DNA of 64,000 nt from an uncultured bacterium (GTDB lineage Bacteria > Bacteroidota > Bacteroidia > Bacteroidales > Marinifilaceae): contig CAJMSX010000002.1 in NCBI GenBank assembly GCA_905216195.1, positions 55,306 to 119,305 on the forward strand. The letters are read 5' to 3'. Below, piece by piece: positions 1 to 8,392 of the stretch (its first letter is position 1; each line of letters starts with the position of its first letter). The notes below the pieces were generated by a model. It made no database searches and was not told the DNA's origin. It saw nothing but the letters and a program-made list of their open reading frames with translations. Position numbers and translations under genes: made by a program.

Positions 1-3
1 AAT

Positions 4-432
4 ATGAAAAAATACAAATTCAAAATAAACGGTCAGACCTACGAAGTAGAAGTAGGTATATTCGACGGAACCAACGCAACTGTTTCCGTAAACGGAACTC
101 CTTACCAGGTTGAAATGCAGGGGGAAGAGAAAAAAGCCAAGACTCCTGTATTGGCCCGTAAACCGGTAGTGAACAAACCCGGAGAAGGACAAATCAAAAA
201 AACGGAAAGCAGTGGTGCAGGCTATAAAGTAAATTCACCGCTACCCGGCACAATCAAAAAAATCAACGTGACCGTGGGAGCAACCATAAAAGCCGGAGAT
301 TGTCTGATGATCATGGAAGCCATGAAAATGGACAATAACGTAAACGCCGAAAAAGGCGGTACGGTGAAAGCCATCAACGTAAGAGAAGGGGACGCCGTGC
401 TTCAGGGTGATACTTTAATAGAAATAGCATAA
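4..432 (+). CDS. Biotin carboxyl carrier subunit of a Na+-pumping decarboxylase
   Basis: The 142-aa protein ends in a biotinyl/lipoyl attachment domain (about residues 75-142) with the motif EAMKM; Lys108 is the expected biotinylated lysine. Residues 40-72 form a hydrophilic Lys/Pro linker, and the first 40 residues form a short beta-rich N-terminal segment. The family shuttles CO2 on biotin from a carboxyltransferase to the membrane decarboxylase. The next gene, 14 bp downstream, is the membrane beta subunit, so the two are almost certainly one operon whose carboxyltransferase (methylmalonyl-CoA or oxaloacetate type) lies before the window. The sequence does not show which substrate is used. 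The start is the ATG at position 4; the upstream signals are cut off. Confidence 0.9.
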   Translation: MKKYKFKINGQTYEVEVGIFDGTNATVSVNGTPYQVEMQGEEKKAKTPVLARKPVVNKPGEGQIKKTESSGAGYKVNSPLPGTIKKINVTVGATIKAGDCLMIMEAMKMDNNVNAEKGGTVKAINVREGDAVLQGDTLIEIA

Positions 433-446
433 TTACAACAAAGAGT

Positions 447-2081
447 ATGAACAAATTAATTTCCTTTTTGCTAACCTTTCTGCTTGTTGTCCTGACCGGG
501 AATTTCAGTCAGGCTTCGAACGAAGGCAGCATAGAAAATAAACTTGTCCACGGGAAATGGGTGAACAAAGCCGATGGCTACATCCCCAACGCAGTGGGCA
601 AGTCCGACCGCACGGTTGCCCGTTATAAAACCTACCAATTCCACGACGACGGAACGTTTACGATGGACTCCATCAAACAACGTTATACCGGAATCTGGAG
701 AGTGCAGGGGAATACGGTCATCATGAAATTCAACCCTAAGAAAATAACACAATTCTCCCCTAACCTGGATCCGAATTCTTCCGGACAGGGATATGTCACC
801 ACCGATGTGATTGTAGATTTGGGAGAACGGACGGCTACCGTAACCGATAACATGCTGCAATTCGCCGATCCCGCCGGAAACGCGGTACATAATTCCAATG
901 CTGTAGCCGGAATGAAAAACTTCTGGGAGTTTACCGGATTTGCCAATGCAACGACTGGTAACCTCATTATGATCGTGGTAGCCTTGATATTCATTTGGTT
1001 GGCCATCAAATTCGACTACGAACCCATGTTGCTGATTCCGATCGGAATGGGTATCATTATCGGAAATATTCCGTTCTACATGGGAGAAGCTTTCAACCTG
1101 AAATTGGGAATATACGAACCGGGCTCGGTGTTGAACATTTTGTATTCGGGGGTTATCAACGGATGGTATCCGCCCTTGATCTTCCTGGGAATCGGCGCCA
1201 TGACCGACTTCTCCTCCCTGATCTCCAACCCGCGACTGATGTTGCTGGGAGCGGCAGCACAGGTAGGTATCTTCGTTACTTTCCTGGGAGCTTTGTGGTT
1301 GGGATTCGCTCCGCCGGAAGCCGCAGCTATCGGAATTATCGGCGGTGCAGACGGACCTACCGCCATTTTCCTTTCCTCCAAACTAGCCAACGGGGTAAAC
1401 ATGCTGGCCGACGGCACATTGGTCAAAAACCTGATCGGCCCGATCGCCATCGCAGCCTATTCCTATATGGCCCTGGTACCCGTTATCCAGCCGCCGGTAA
1501 TCAATCTGCTGACGACCCGGAAAGAAAGAAAAATCAAAATGAGACCGCCTCGTTCAGTGAGCCGTCTGGAAAAACAATTGTTCCCGATTATCGGATTGTT
1601 GCTGACCGCTTTCATCGCTCCTTCGGCTTTGCCGCTGTTAGGTATGTTATTCTTCGGTAATTTGCTGAAAGAATCTACGGTAACCAATCGTTTGGCTAAT
1701 ACGGCCAGCAATGCGTTGATCGATACCATCACGATGTTGTTGGGTATTACGGTAGGAGCTTCTACTCAAGCCGACGTGTTCCTCACCGCCACCTCCATCA
1801 AAATCTTTGCGCTGGGTGCGGGTTCCTTCATCATCGCCACCGCTGGAGGTGTACTGGTTGCCAAAATTATGAACTGGCTTTCTCCCAAAAGCAATCCGAT
1901 CAATCCGATGATCGGCGCCGCCGGAGTATCTGCCGTACCCGACAGTGCCCGCGTGGTGCAAAATATGGGACTGAAAAACGATCCGACCAACTATTTGCTG
2001 ATGCATGCCATGGCACCGAATGTTTCCGGTGTGATCGGTTCTGCCGTTGCCGCGGGTACGCTCTTGAGCTTCCTGATGTAA
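447..2081 (+). CDS. Na+-translocating decarboxylase beta subunit with an N-terminal lipocalin-like extension
   Basis: The C-terminal part (about residues 165-544) is the polytopic OadB/MmdB/GcdB membrane subunit, recognisable by the Gly-rich segment GIIGGADGPTAIF and by AAGVSAVPDSARV near the end. This subunit decarboxylates carboxybiotin and exports Na+. In front of it are a signal-peptide-like stretch (residues 1-23) and a soluble domain of about 140 residues (WVNKADGYIPNA ... YQFHDDGTFTMDS ... GIWRVQGNTVIM) that reads like a lipocalin-type beta barrel. Family members I know are about 380-430 aa, so this extension is extra. There is no stop codon between the two parts, which argues for a real fusion. 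A strong terminator follows. Function of the core is confident; the role of the extension is unknown. Confidence 0.9.
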   Translation: MNKLISFLLTFLLVVLTGNFSQASNEGSIENKLVHGKWVNKADGYIPNAVGKSDRTVARYKTYQFHDDGTFTMDSIKQRYTGIWRVQGNTVIMKFNPKKITQFSPNLDPNSSGQGYVTTDVIVDLGERTATVTDNMLQFADPAGNAVHNSNAVAGMKNFWEFTGFANATTGNLIMIVVALIFIWLAIKFDYEPMLLIPIGMGIIIGNIPFYMGEAFNLKLGIYEPGSVLNILYSGVINGWYPPLIFLGIGAMTDFSSLISNPRLMLLGAAAQVGIFVTFLGALWLGFAPPEAAAIGIIGGADGPTAIFLSSKLANGVNMLADGTLVKNLIGPIAIAAYSYMALVPVIQPPVINLLTTRKERKIKMRPPRSVSRLEKQLFPIIGLLLTAFIAPSALPLLGMLFFGNLLKESTVTNRLANTASNALIDTITMLLGITVGASTQADVFLTATSIKIFALGAGSFIIATAGGVLVAKIMNWLSPKSNPINPMIGAAGVSAVPDSARVVQNMGLKNDPTNYLLMHAMAPNVSGVIGSAVAAGTLLSFLM

Positions 2082-2101
2082 CTTTCAGCATCCTATAAAA
2101 T

Positions 2102-2134
2102 AAAAGGATATCTCGCGATGAGATATCCTTTTTT
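2102..2134 (+). terminator. Intrinsic terminator after the decarboxylase operon
   Basis: A perfect 13-bp stem (AAAAGGATATCTC pairing with GAGATATCCTTTT) with a 5-nt loop ends in a T run. It lies 20 bp after the beta-subunit stop, between convergent genes, and its A/T-flanked stem could also act on the opposite strand. Confidence 0.85.
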
Positions 2135-2267
2135 ATTATTCGTTTACGAAGCGACCTTTAAAAATCAGCCCTATTGTTGTTATATCAAATAACGGTTCAT
2201 GTAATTCAACTTTCTATCTAAAATATAAAATAAACCGATTTCTATTTAGCACCACGTAAATAAAAAA

Positions 2268-2954
2268 TTATACAGACATTTTTTGGTATACACCACGCAC
2301 CAACCACACATGAGTAATATATTCTTTCTTCATTTCTAAAGGAGCATAATTCGGATTATGAGCCACCAACAGGAAGTTGTCTTCCGGAGATTCGTTACTC
2401 GGCCGGATTTCTCTCAGTAAACGCCGGTGATCTTCCAGCTCTATCAGATAGATATTTCCAAACTCTACGAATTTTCTCCATTGAAATACAGGACGGAGTA
2501 AAAGCATCGCTCCGGCCACAAAGGTAGGAACCATCGTATCCCGGGTAACGTACATACCCACATCTCCTTCCTCGGCTTCAGGGAAAGGCATGTAGGCGTC
2601 GAAATGTTGTTGCACCTCGATTTCAATGCTATTGCGCACGGTGCTCCGGACCGGGTTGATGTCGATCAACGGAACAAAACGGTAGCTGATCGTAGCGTTA
2701 ATGCGGGAAGAATCCATTTGATCGATGGGCAAAGATTCCCCAAAAGTCATCGGTCCTTTTCCCCGGAATAACCACTCTGCAGATACTTCGGTATAGTTAT
2801 TGAGAAACTTCAATATATTATCCTCCGTCATCCCGTTGCTCTGACTAAAAACCCCGTTTGTAATACCGGTTTGCCGATAACATTCGTACTTGGTAATTCT
2901 TTTTTTGTTAAGAAATTCCAAAATTCTTTCCTTGATTATTGATGTTTTTCGCAT
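2268..2954 (-). CDS. HTH regulator with a degenerate S24/LexA-like C-terminal domain
   Basis: This 228-aa protein has an N-terminal helix-turn-helix (about residues 8-65, with ITKYECYRQTGITNGVFSQS as the likely HTH) and a C-terminal domain with the S24 (LexA/CI repressor) layout: YVTRDTMVPTFVAGAMLLLRP, then YLIELEDHRRLLREI. In cleavable repressors the first motif is GDSMxP; here the position of the catalytic Ser is Thr140 and the preceding Gly is Arg, so self-cleavage is doubtful. It may be a non-cleaving transcription factor. It is divergent from the susC-like gene at 3528 across a 573-bp AT-rich spacer that contains paired palindromic sites, so control of that spacer is a reasonable guess. 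Confidence 0.75.
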   Translation of the reverse strand: MRKTSIIKERILEFLNKKRITKYECYRQTGITNGVFSQSNGMTEDNILKFLNNYTEVSAEWLFRGKGPMTFGESLPIDQMDSSRINATISYRFVPLIDINPVRSTVRNSIEIEVQQHFDAYMPFPEAEEGDVGMYVTRDTMVPTFVAGAMLLLRPVFQWRKFVEFGNIYLIELEDHRRLLREIRPSNESPEDNFLLVAHNPNYAPLEMKKEYITHVWLVRGVYQKMSV

Positions 2955-3061
2955 AAAAATTTTAATTTTTGAAAAATTTATATTAAAATTGCAACATATC
3001 TCTTAAAGAGTGTTGCTTATCTCTATCTAAGATAATGAAAAAATATGGGATAATCTAATAA

Positions 3062-3326
3062 AAACGTTCGTTTTTTTGGGGAGAAAAAATTAAAAAGGCT
3101 AAAACCCAAACAAGAAAATAAATTTTGAACCAAAATAAAATTTATTATAGGAGAAAAGTCACAAATTCAGATGAAATAAATATTTGATTATTAATAAATT
3201 ATACCTATGTGAATGAAATCATCTTTGTTTTATAAACAAAAAACGAGGTAGAAAAATCGGGATGGAAAATCTGTTTTTTTTGAAGAATAAATTTTTCATT
3301 TTTTGCGGCTAAAAAAACGAACGTTT
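3062..3326. repeat. 16-bp inverted repeat in the regulator/susC spacer
   Basis: The sequence AAACGTTCGTTTTTTT at 3062-3077 recurs as its exact reverse complement at 3311-3326, enclosing 233 bp. Each copy also contains the small palindrome AACG-NN-CGTT. The arrangement fits either two operators for a dimeric repressor (the neighbouring HTH gene is a candidate) or recombination sites of an invertible promoter segment, as occurs before susC genes in Bacteroidales. The rest of the 573-bp spacer (2955-3527) is AT-rich and holds no gene that I can support. Confidence 0.6.
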
Positions 3327-3527
3327 ATTTAAGGCAAAAAAATATCGATTCTTAACATCATTTTACAGTATTAACACAAAAAGTGAAGTAGGGTTAAAGG
3401 ACAGATCGGCAAAAACGATGCCGAAGCGGGAAAAATAAAATTAATATTTCTTTAACATTATTATTTACAAAACAATGAAATAAGTAAATTTAATACAAAT
3501 ATAACTATCAACCTAAATTCAAGTCCT

Positions 3528-6500
3528 ATGATGAAAAAAGTAACCTTAATTTTAACTATCTTGCTTTTCGGAGGAGCTTCTTTATTGGCTCAAACGATAA
3601 AAGTGGAAGGTATGGTCGTTTCTGCGGAAGACGACAGTCCCATTCCTGGTGTAACGGTATGGGTAAAAGGGAGTACAGAACAAGGCACGACCACCGATGT
3701 CGACGGAAAATTTACCATTCTGGTTTCTCCCAATACCATACTGGTATTTTCATTTGTGGGAATGCAAACCCTCGAACTCCCCGCTTCTCCCCAAATGAAA
3801 GTCGCCTTAAAAACGGCTACGGAAACCTTAAGTGAGGTCGTGGTAACAGCCCTCGGCCTTACCCGCGAAAAGAAATCCTTAGGCTATGCCGTTCAGGACG
3901 TAAAAGGTGACGCTCTGACCAGAGGCGGACAAATTAATGTGGCCTCCGCTCTTTCCGGTAAAGTGGCCGGCGTGCAAATCACCTCTTCCGGAGGACAGAT
4001 CGGAGCTTCCCAACGCATCGTGATCCGGGGAAACAGCTCGTTGGGAGACAATCAGCCATTGATTATCGTCGACGGTATCCCCATCGATAACGATCAGAAA
4101 GACAACCACAATGTGGACTTCGGTTCCGGTTTGAACGATATCAATCCCGATGATATAGAATCCATTTCCGTACTGAAAGGCGGATCGGCAGCCCTATACG
4201 GCATGCGAGCCGGAAACGGAGTCATCCTCATTACCACCAAATCCGGAAAAAACCGCCCCAAAGGAGTAAGTATTACCTACACGGGAAACGTAACTTTCGA
4301 TCGCATTTATAATTTACCCCGGATGCAAAATAAGTACGGACAAGGGTACCTGGGAGACGAATACCATTACCAACTGGCAAAGGAAGACGGATTTAAGGGG
4401 AGTTACCAGGATTTTGCCGTAGGTAAATACAACAAAGGCTATGGATTTTCCTTTGTGGACGGAACAAACGGAATTAACGACGGTCTGGACGAAAGCTGGG
4501 GACCTCGTCTGGACATAGGCCTGCAAATTCCCCAGGTAAACAGTCCCGTAGTCAACGGCGTCAGACAAGCCACTCCCTGGGTGTCTCACAAAGACAACGT
4601 GAAGGATTTCTTCGTTACCGGCTTCTCTATGAATCACAATGTATCCCTCACTCAACATTCGGATAAAAATACCACCCGGGCTTCCCTGGGATACCGCAAA
4701 CAACAGGGAACCGTTCCCAATACCGATCAGGAACGCTATTCGGCCCAATTAAATACCCATATGGAACTTCACGAACAATTACAATTCGATTTGGTTTTGA
4801 ATTATACCCGTACTGAAAGCGACAACCTTCCCATGCGGGGTTATGAAGAAGGAAATCCGGTACAATCTCTGTTGCAATGGTTCGGCAGGCAGGTGGATAT
4901 GCAAGACCTGAAGGCCAAGTGGCAGACCAAAGACGAAAACGGAGTCCCCTATAGCTGGAATCCCCAGTATCATCAGAACCCCTATTATACGGTTCACCGG
5001 AATACCAACGCCTATAAACGGAATCGTATCTTCGGAAAAACTTCTCTTTTCTATTCTCCTTTTCGTTTCCTGAAAATTGAAGGTCGCTTGGGTTACGACT
5101 ATTACGATACCCAGTCCAATCTGAATATAGAATACAATACGGCTTATCCGGAAGGCGGTTTCCGGCAATATTCCCAGAAACGATCGGAAGTAAATGCAGA
5201 TGTGATCGCTTATTTTAACCGGAGTTTCGGAGAATTTACCGTAAACGCTCTGGCGGGGGCCAACTACCGGAATATGCGTTGGGAAGCCAACACCTTAGGG
5301 GCTAACAAGCTCACCGTACCGGGTATATATACCATCTCCAATGCAAAAGGAACACCGGTAACCGCCATGGATCATTCCTGGATACGATCCAACAGCGTCT
5401 ATGCCCAAGCCTCCGTCGGCTTCAAAAGCATGGCTTACATCGATGCGAGTATCCGTAACGACTGGAGTTCCACCATTGCCGATCCTTTCTTTTATCCGGC
5501 CGTCAGTGCCAGTTGGATTCCTACGGCTACTTTCCCCAATTTGCAATCCTGGGTCTTGAGCTACCTCAAACTCAGAGGCGGATGGTCAAAAGTAGGAAGC
5601 GCCACCAGTGCCTATCGAACGGGTATTTACTACCAGGCTTCTGACGCTCCCATCTACGGAATCAATCAATTCTTCAAAGACCGGGTTTATCCGCCCTTTT
5701 CTTTGAAACCGGAAAGCGTACAAACCAGCGAATTCGGTCTGGAAGCCGCCCTTTTCAACCACCGTCTTTCCCTGGATATTTCGGTATACCAAAAAATAAC
5801 GACCGATCAGATTATGGAAGTAGCCGTCTCCAAATCCACCGGCTATAACTCCATGCTGGTGAATGCAGGCAAAATCGAAAACAAAGGGATCGAACTGCAA
5901 CTTTCCGCCGATATTTTTAAAAACAAAGAGGGGTTCAACTGGACAGCCACCTTAAACTGGGCCAAAGACCGGAGCAAAATCAAGGAATTGTATAAAGACC
6001 CGTCTACTCAGCAAGAACTCGAACAATACCAGATCGGTAGCGAATGGAGCGTCCGGGTATACGCTAAACCCGGCGATTCCTGGGGATCCATCTGGGGAAC
6101 CGGGATGCAACGGGACGAAAAAACCGGGGCCGTCATCATCAGTGAAAAAGGACTGCCTAAAACCGTGTCTAACATTATGCTGGGAGACGTCACGCCTCAT
6201 TGGATCGGAGGATTCCGCAACGAATTTTCAATTAAAAACATCAATTTCGGATTTTTGCTGGATTTCCGGAAAGGGGGAGACATGTTCAGCGTAACCCAGA
6301 TGTTTGCGACCTATACCGGCCTTCTGGATTATACGGCTAAAGGAGATATCCGGGAAAGACCCATTGTCGTCGGAAAAGATGTTTTGAAAGGAGAAAAATG
6401 TATTACGGAAGACGGTAAAATAAACACCATCCCCATCAGTGCACAAGATTACTATGAATCTTACTATGCCAACCGGGAACTCTCCGTTTTCGACGGTTCT

Positions 6501-6752
6501 TTCCTGAAGTTGCGAGAGATTCATTTAAGCTACAGTTTCCCCAAGAAACTACTGGCTAAAACCGGTTTTATCCGAAGTGCAGACCTTTCTTTTATCGCCA
6601 GTAACGTGGCTATCCTCTGGTTACATTCTTCCAATAAAGCCAAAATCGATCCGGAATCCAGTACCAATAGCGGAAACAGCGGCGTAGGACTGGAGTCTTC
6701 TTCCTTCCCGCCCACCCGCAGCATGGGTTTCAAACTGAGCGTAACATTTTGA
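3528..6752 (+). CDS. SusC/RagA-family TonB-dependent outer-membrane transporter
   Basis: The 1,074-aa protein has a signal peptide (residues 1-21, ending LLAQ), a carboxypeptidase-D-like regulatory domain (about 24-100, GTTTDVDGKFTI), a plug domain starting near SEVVVTALGL with the SusC-type segment LIIVDGIPID and GSAALYGMRAGNGVILI, and a long C-terminal barrel ending in aromatic FKLSVTF. It imports a large nutrient (glycan or peptide) through the outer membrane together with the SusD lipoprotein encoded 25 bp downstream. It has no STN domain, so it is not expected to signal to an anti-sigma factor. Two ATG codons in tandem (3528 and 3531) are equally possible starts. The substrate is not apparent because no glycoside hydrolase is next to it. 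Confidence 0.93.
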   Translation: MMKKVTLILTILLFGGASLLAQTIKVEGMVVSAEDDSPIPGVTVWVKGSTEQGTTTDVDGKFTILVSPNTILVFSFVGMQTLELPASPQMKVALKTATETLSEVVVTALGLTREKKSLGYAVQDVKGDALTRGGQINVASALSGKVAGVQITSSGGQIGASQRIVIRGNSSLGDNQPLIIVDGIPIDNDQKDNHNVDFGSGLNDINPDDIESISVLKGGSAALYGMRAGNGVILITTKSGKNRPKGVSITYTGNVTFDRIYNLPRMQNKYGQGYLGDEYHYQLAKEDGFKGSYQDFAVGKYNKGYGFSFVDGTNGINDGLDESWGPRLDIGLQIPQVNSPVVNGVRQATPWVSHKDNVKDFFVTGFSMNHNVSLTQHSDKNTTRASLGYRKQQGTVPNTDQERYSAQLNTHMELHEQLQFDLVLNYTRTESDNLPMRGYEEGNPVQSLLQWFGRQVDMQDLKAKWQTKDENGVPYSWNPQYHQNPYYTVHRNTNAYKRNRIFGKTSLFYSPFRFLKIEGRLGYDYYDTQSNLNIEYNTAYPEGGFRQYSQKRSEVNADVIAYFNRSFGEFTVNALAGANYRNMRWEANTLGANKLTVPGIYTISNAKGTPVTAMDHSWIRSNSVYAQASVGFKSMAYIDASIRNDWSSTIADPFFYPAVSASWIPTATFPNLQSWVLSYLKLRGGWSKVGSATSAYRTGIYYQASDAPIYGINQFFKDRVYPPFSLKPESVQTSEFGLEAALFNHRLSLDISVYQKITTDQIMEVAVSKSTGYNSMLVNAGKIENKGIELQLSADIFKNKEGFNWTATLNWAKDRSKIKELYKDPSTQQELEQYQIGSEWSVRVYAKPGDSWGSIWGTGMQRDEKTGAVIISEKGLPKTVSNIMLGDVTPHWIGGFRNEFSIKNINFGFLLDFRKGGDMFSVTQMFATYTGLLDYTAKGDIRERPIVVGKDVLKGEKCITEDGKINTIPISAQDYYESYYANRELSVFDGSFLKLREIHLSYSFPKKLLAKTGFIRSADLSFIASNVAILWLHSSNKAKIDPESSTNSGNSGVGLESSSFPPTRSMGFKLSVTF

Positions 6753-6777
6753 TAGAAACCTGTAAAACCAATACGAT

Positions 6778-8232
6778 ATGAAAAAATATAGATTAAAAAT
6801 AGCCGTCCTGATCTTAGGAATAAGCGTCTTCTGCCCGGGATGTACGTCCAAATTCGACAAAATCAATAAGGACCCCGACAGGCCTTCCGTCGTTCCCGCA
6901 ACCAACCAACTGGCTTATATCATTCGTTACAGTTCCAGTACACTATTCGACGATTGGAATGACATGAATGAACCCAGCACCTATGCCGGTTTCCTGACCA
7001 AAATCCAGTACATCGACGAAAGCCGGTATGTATTCCGAAGCGGAAATGTAGAAAATAAATGGGAGTACTGCAACATGCTTCTCAGTAACATCGCTTCCCT
7101 CAAAGAAGAAGGAGAAAAGGATAACAAACCCAATCTTTTAAATCTGGCCCGCACCTGGGAAGCCGTCATTATGTCTATTATGACCGATACCTGGAGAAAC
7201 GTACCCTATTCCGATGCTATGCGGATGGAAGAAGGAATTCTCCTTCCCAAATACGATACTCAGGAAGAAATCTATCCGGCCCTGCTGGCCGTTTTGAAAA
7301 AAGCCGCCGATGGGTTCGATGCCGGAGGAACCGATAATGTCGGAGAAGGAGATATACTGTATCACGGGAATATCCGCAAATGGCAGCAATTATGTAATTC
7401 CTTACGCTTACGTCTGGCTATCCGCATTTCCAAAGTAGCAAAAGACCTGGCCCGGCAAACCGTAGAAGAAATACTCACCAACCCGGCCAAATACCCTCTT
7501 CTGCTGGAAAACGAAGACAATGCCTTCTTTTGGTGGCCCGGAAGCAGCCCCTACATCGAACCCTGGGCCAACAATTCGGAAAGCCGGGACGATCATGCGG
7601 TAAGCGACATACTGGTCAACTTCCTGAAAGAAAATAAAGACCCCCGGCTTCCGGTCTACGCCAAACCTCAGGTGGATAACGAATATGTAGGGTTCACCAT
7701 AGGTGCGGTAGCACAACCGGCACTCAACTCCATCTCCCGCATCGGGAAACGTTTCAGAGATGATAAAGCGGGTTTTACTCCTTATATGCGAGCCTGTGAA
7801 ACCTGGTTCCACATAGCGGAGGCTTCCAAATTGGGCTGGAAAACGGGCTCGACAACCAAAAACGCTTACGAAAAAGCCGTTACTCTCTCCCTGGAAGAAA
7901 ACGGCATTGCCGCGGAAGAGATTGCAACCTTCCTGGCCGGTAATGCCCGGTTCAACGACACCTTCGAACAGATATGGTGGCAGGAATGGGTCTCTCTGTT
8001 CAAACAAGGCATGGAAGGCTGGTCCCTCTACCGCAGGACAGGCATTCCTTCTACTCATTATGTGGCTCCGGGCTCTCCCTACAGCGGACATAACGTACCT
8101 CCTTTCCGGTATCCTTATCCGGACAGTGAATCTTCCCTCAATAAAGTGAATGTTACCCCCCATAAATCAAAAGTCGTCGACTATTTCTGGGGACAACAGA
8201 TGTGGTGGGATACCCGCACGGGTGTTCAATAA
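6778..8232 (+). CDS. SusD/RagB-family nutrient-binding outer-membrane lipoprotein
   Basis: The 484-aa protein starts with a lipoprotein signal whose modified residue is most likely Cys22 (FCPGC followed by TSKFDKINKDP). The body matches the SusD-like family, of the variant that often pairs with SusC proteins near peptidases rather than glycan enzymes (tetratricopeptide-rich; LCNSLRLRLAIRISK and a C-terminal WWDTRTG). It would cap the SusC barrel encoded immediately upstream and bind its substrate at the cell surface. Both genes form a two-gene operon closed by a long hairpin at 8260. Confidence 0.9.
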   Translation: MKKYRLKIAVLILGISVFCPGCTSKFDKINKDPDRPSVVPATNQLAYIIRYSSSTLFDDWNDMNEPSTYAGFLTKIQYIDESRYVFRSGNVENKWEYCNMLLSNIASLKEEGEKDNKPNLLNLARTWEAVIMSIMTDTWRNVPYSDAMRMEEGILLPKYDTQEEIYPALLAVLKKAADGFDAGGTDNVGEGDILYHGNIRKWQQLCNSLRLRLAIRISKVAKDLARQTVEEILTNPAKYPLLLENEDNAFFWWPGSSPYIEPWANNSESRDDHAVSDILVNFLKENKDPRLPVYAKPQVDNEYVGFTIGAVAQPALNSISRIGKRFRDDKAGFTPYMRACETWFHIAEASKLGWKTGSTTKNAYEKAVTLSLEENGIAAEEIATFLAGNARFNDTFEQIWWQEWVSLFKQGMEGWSLYRRTGIPSTHYVAPGSPYSGHNVPPFRYPYPDSESSLNKVNVTPHKSKVVDYFWGQQMWWDTRTGVQ

Positions 8233-8259
8233 TCCACGCATATTTAGGCTTCAGGCAGC

Positions 8260-8330
8260 AGGAAGGGTTCCGGTTTCGGAATCCTTCCTCATTTCCGTTC
8301 ATTCCTGCAGGAAGGGCCCGGATGCAGGAA
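8260..8330. terminator. Hairpins between susD and the convergent S41 peptidase gene
   Basis: A 13-bp stem (8260-8272 with 8277-8289, one G-T wobble) closes on the tetraloop GTTT. A second inverted repeat, TTCCTGCA / TGCAGGAA, lies at 8302-8309 and 8323-8330. No T run follows, so these could be terminators, mRNA-stabilising structures, or both. They sit exactly between convergent genes. Confidence 0.5.
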
Positions 8331-8392
8331 GGAGTATAAAACGAATATCCCCCGCCCTTCCGGGAGGAGGAAAATCCCATATCTTCCGCCAG

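Noticed and set aside
7408..8163. A 251-codon open frame on the minus strand
   Set aside because: It lies wholly inside the SusD gene, has no domain pattern and mirrors the coding frame of a clear lipoprotein.
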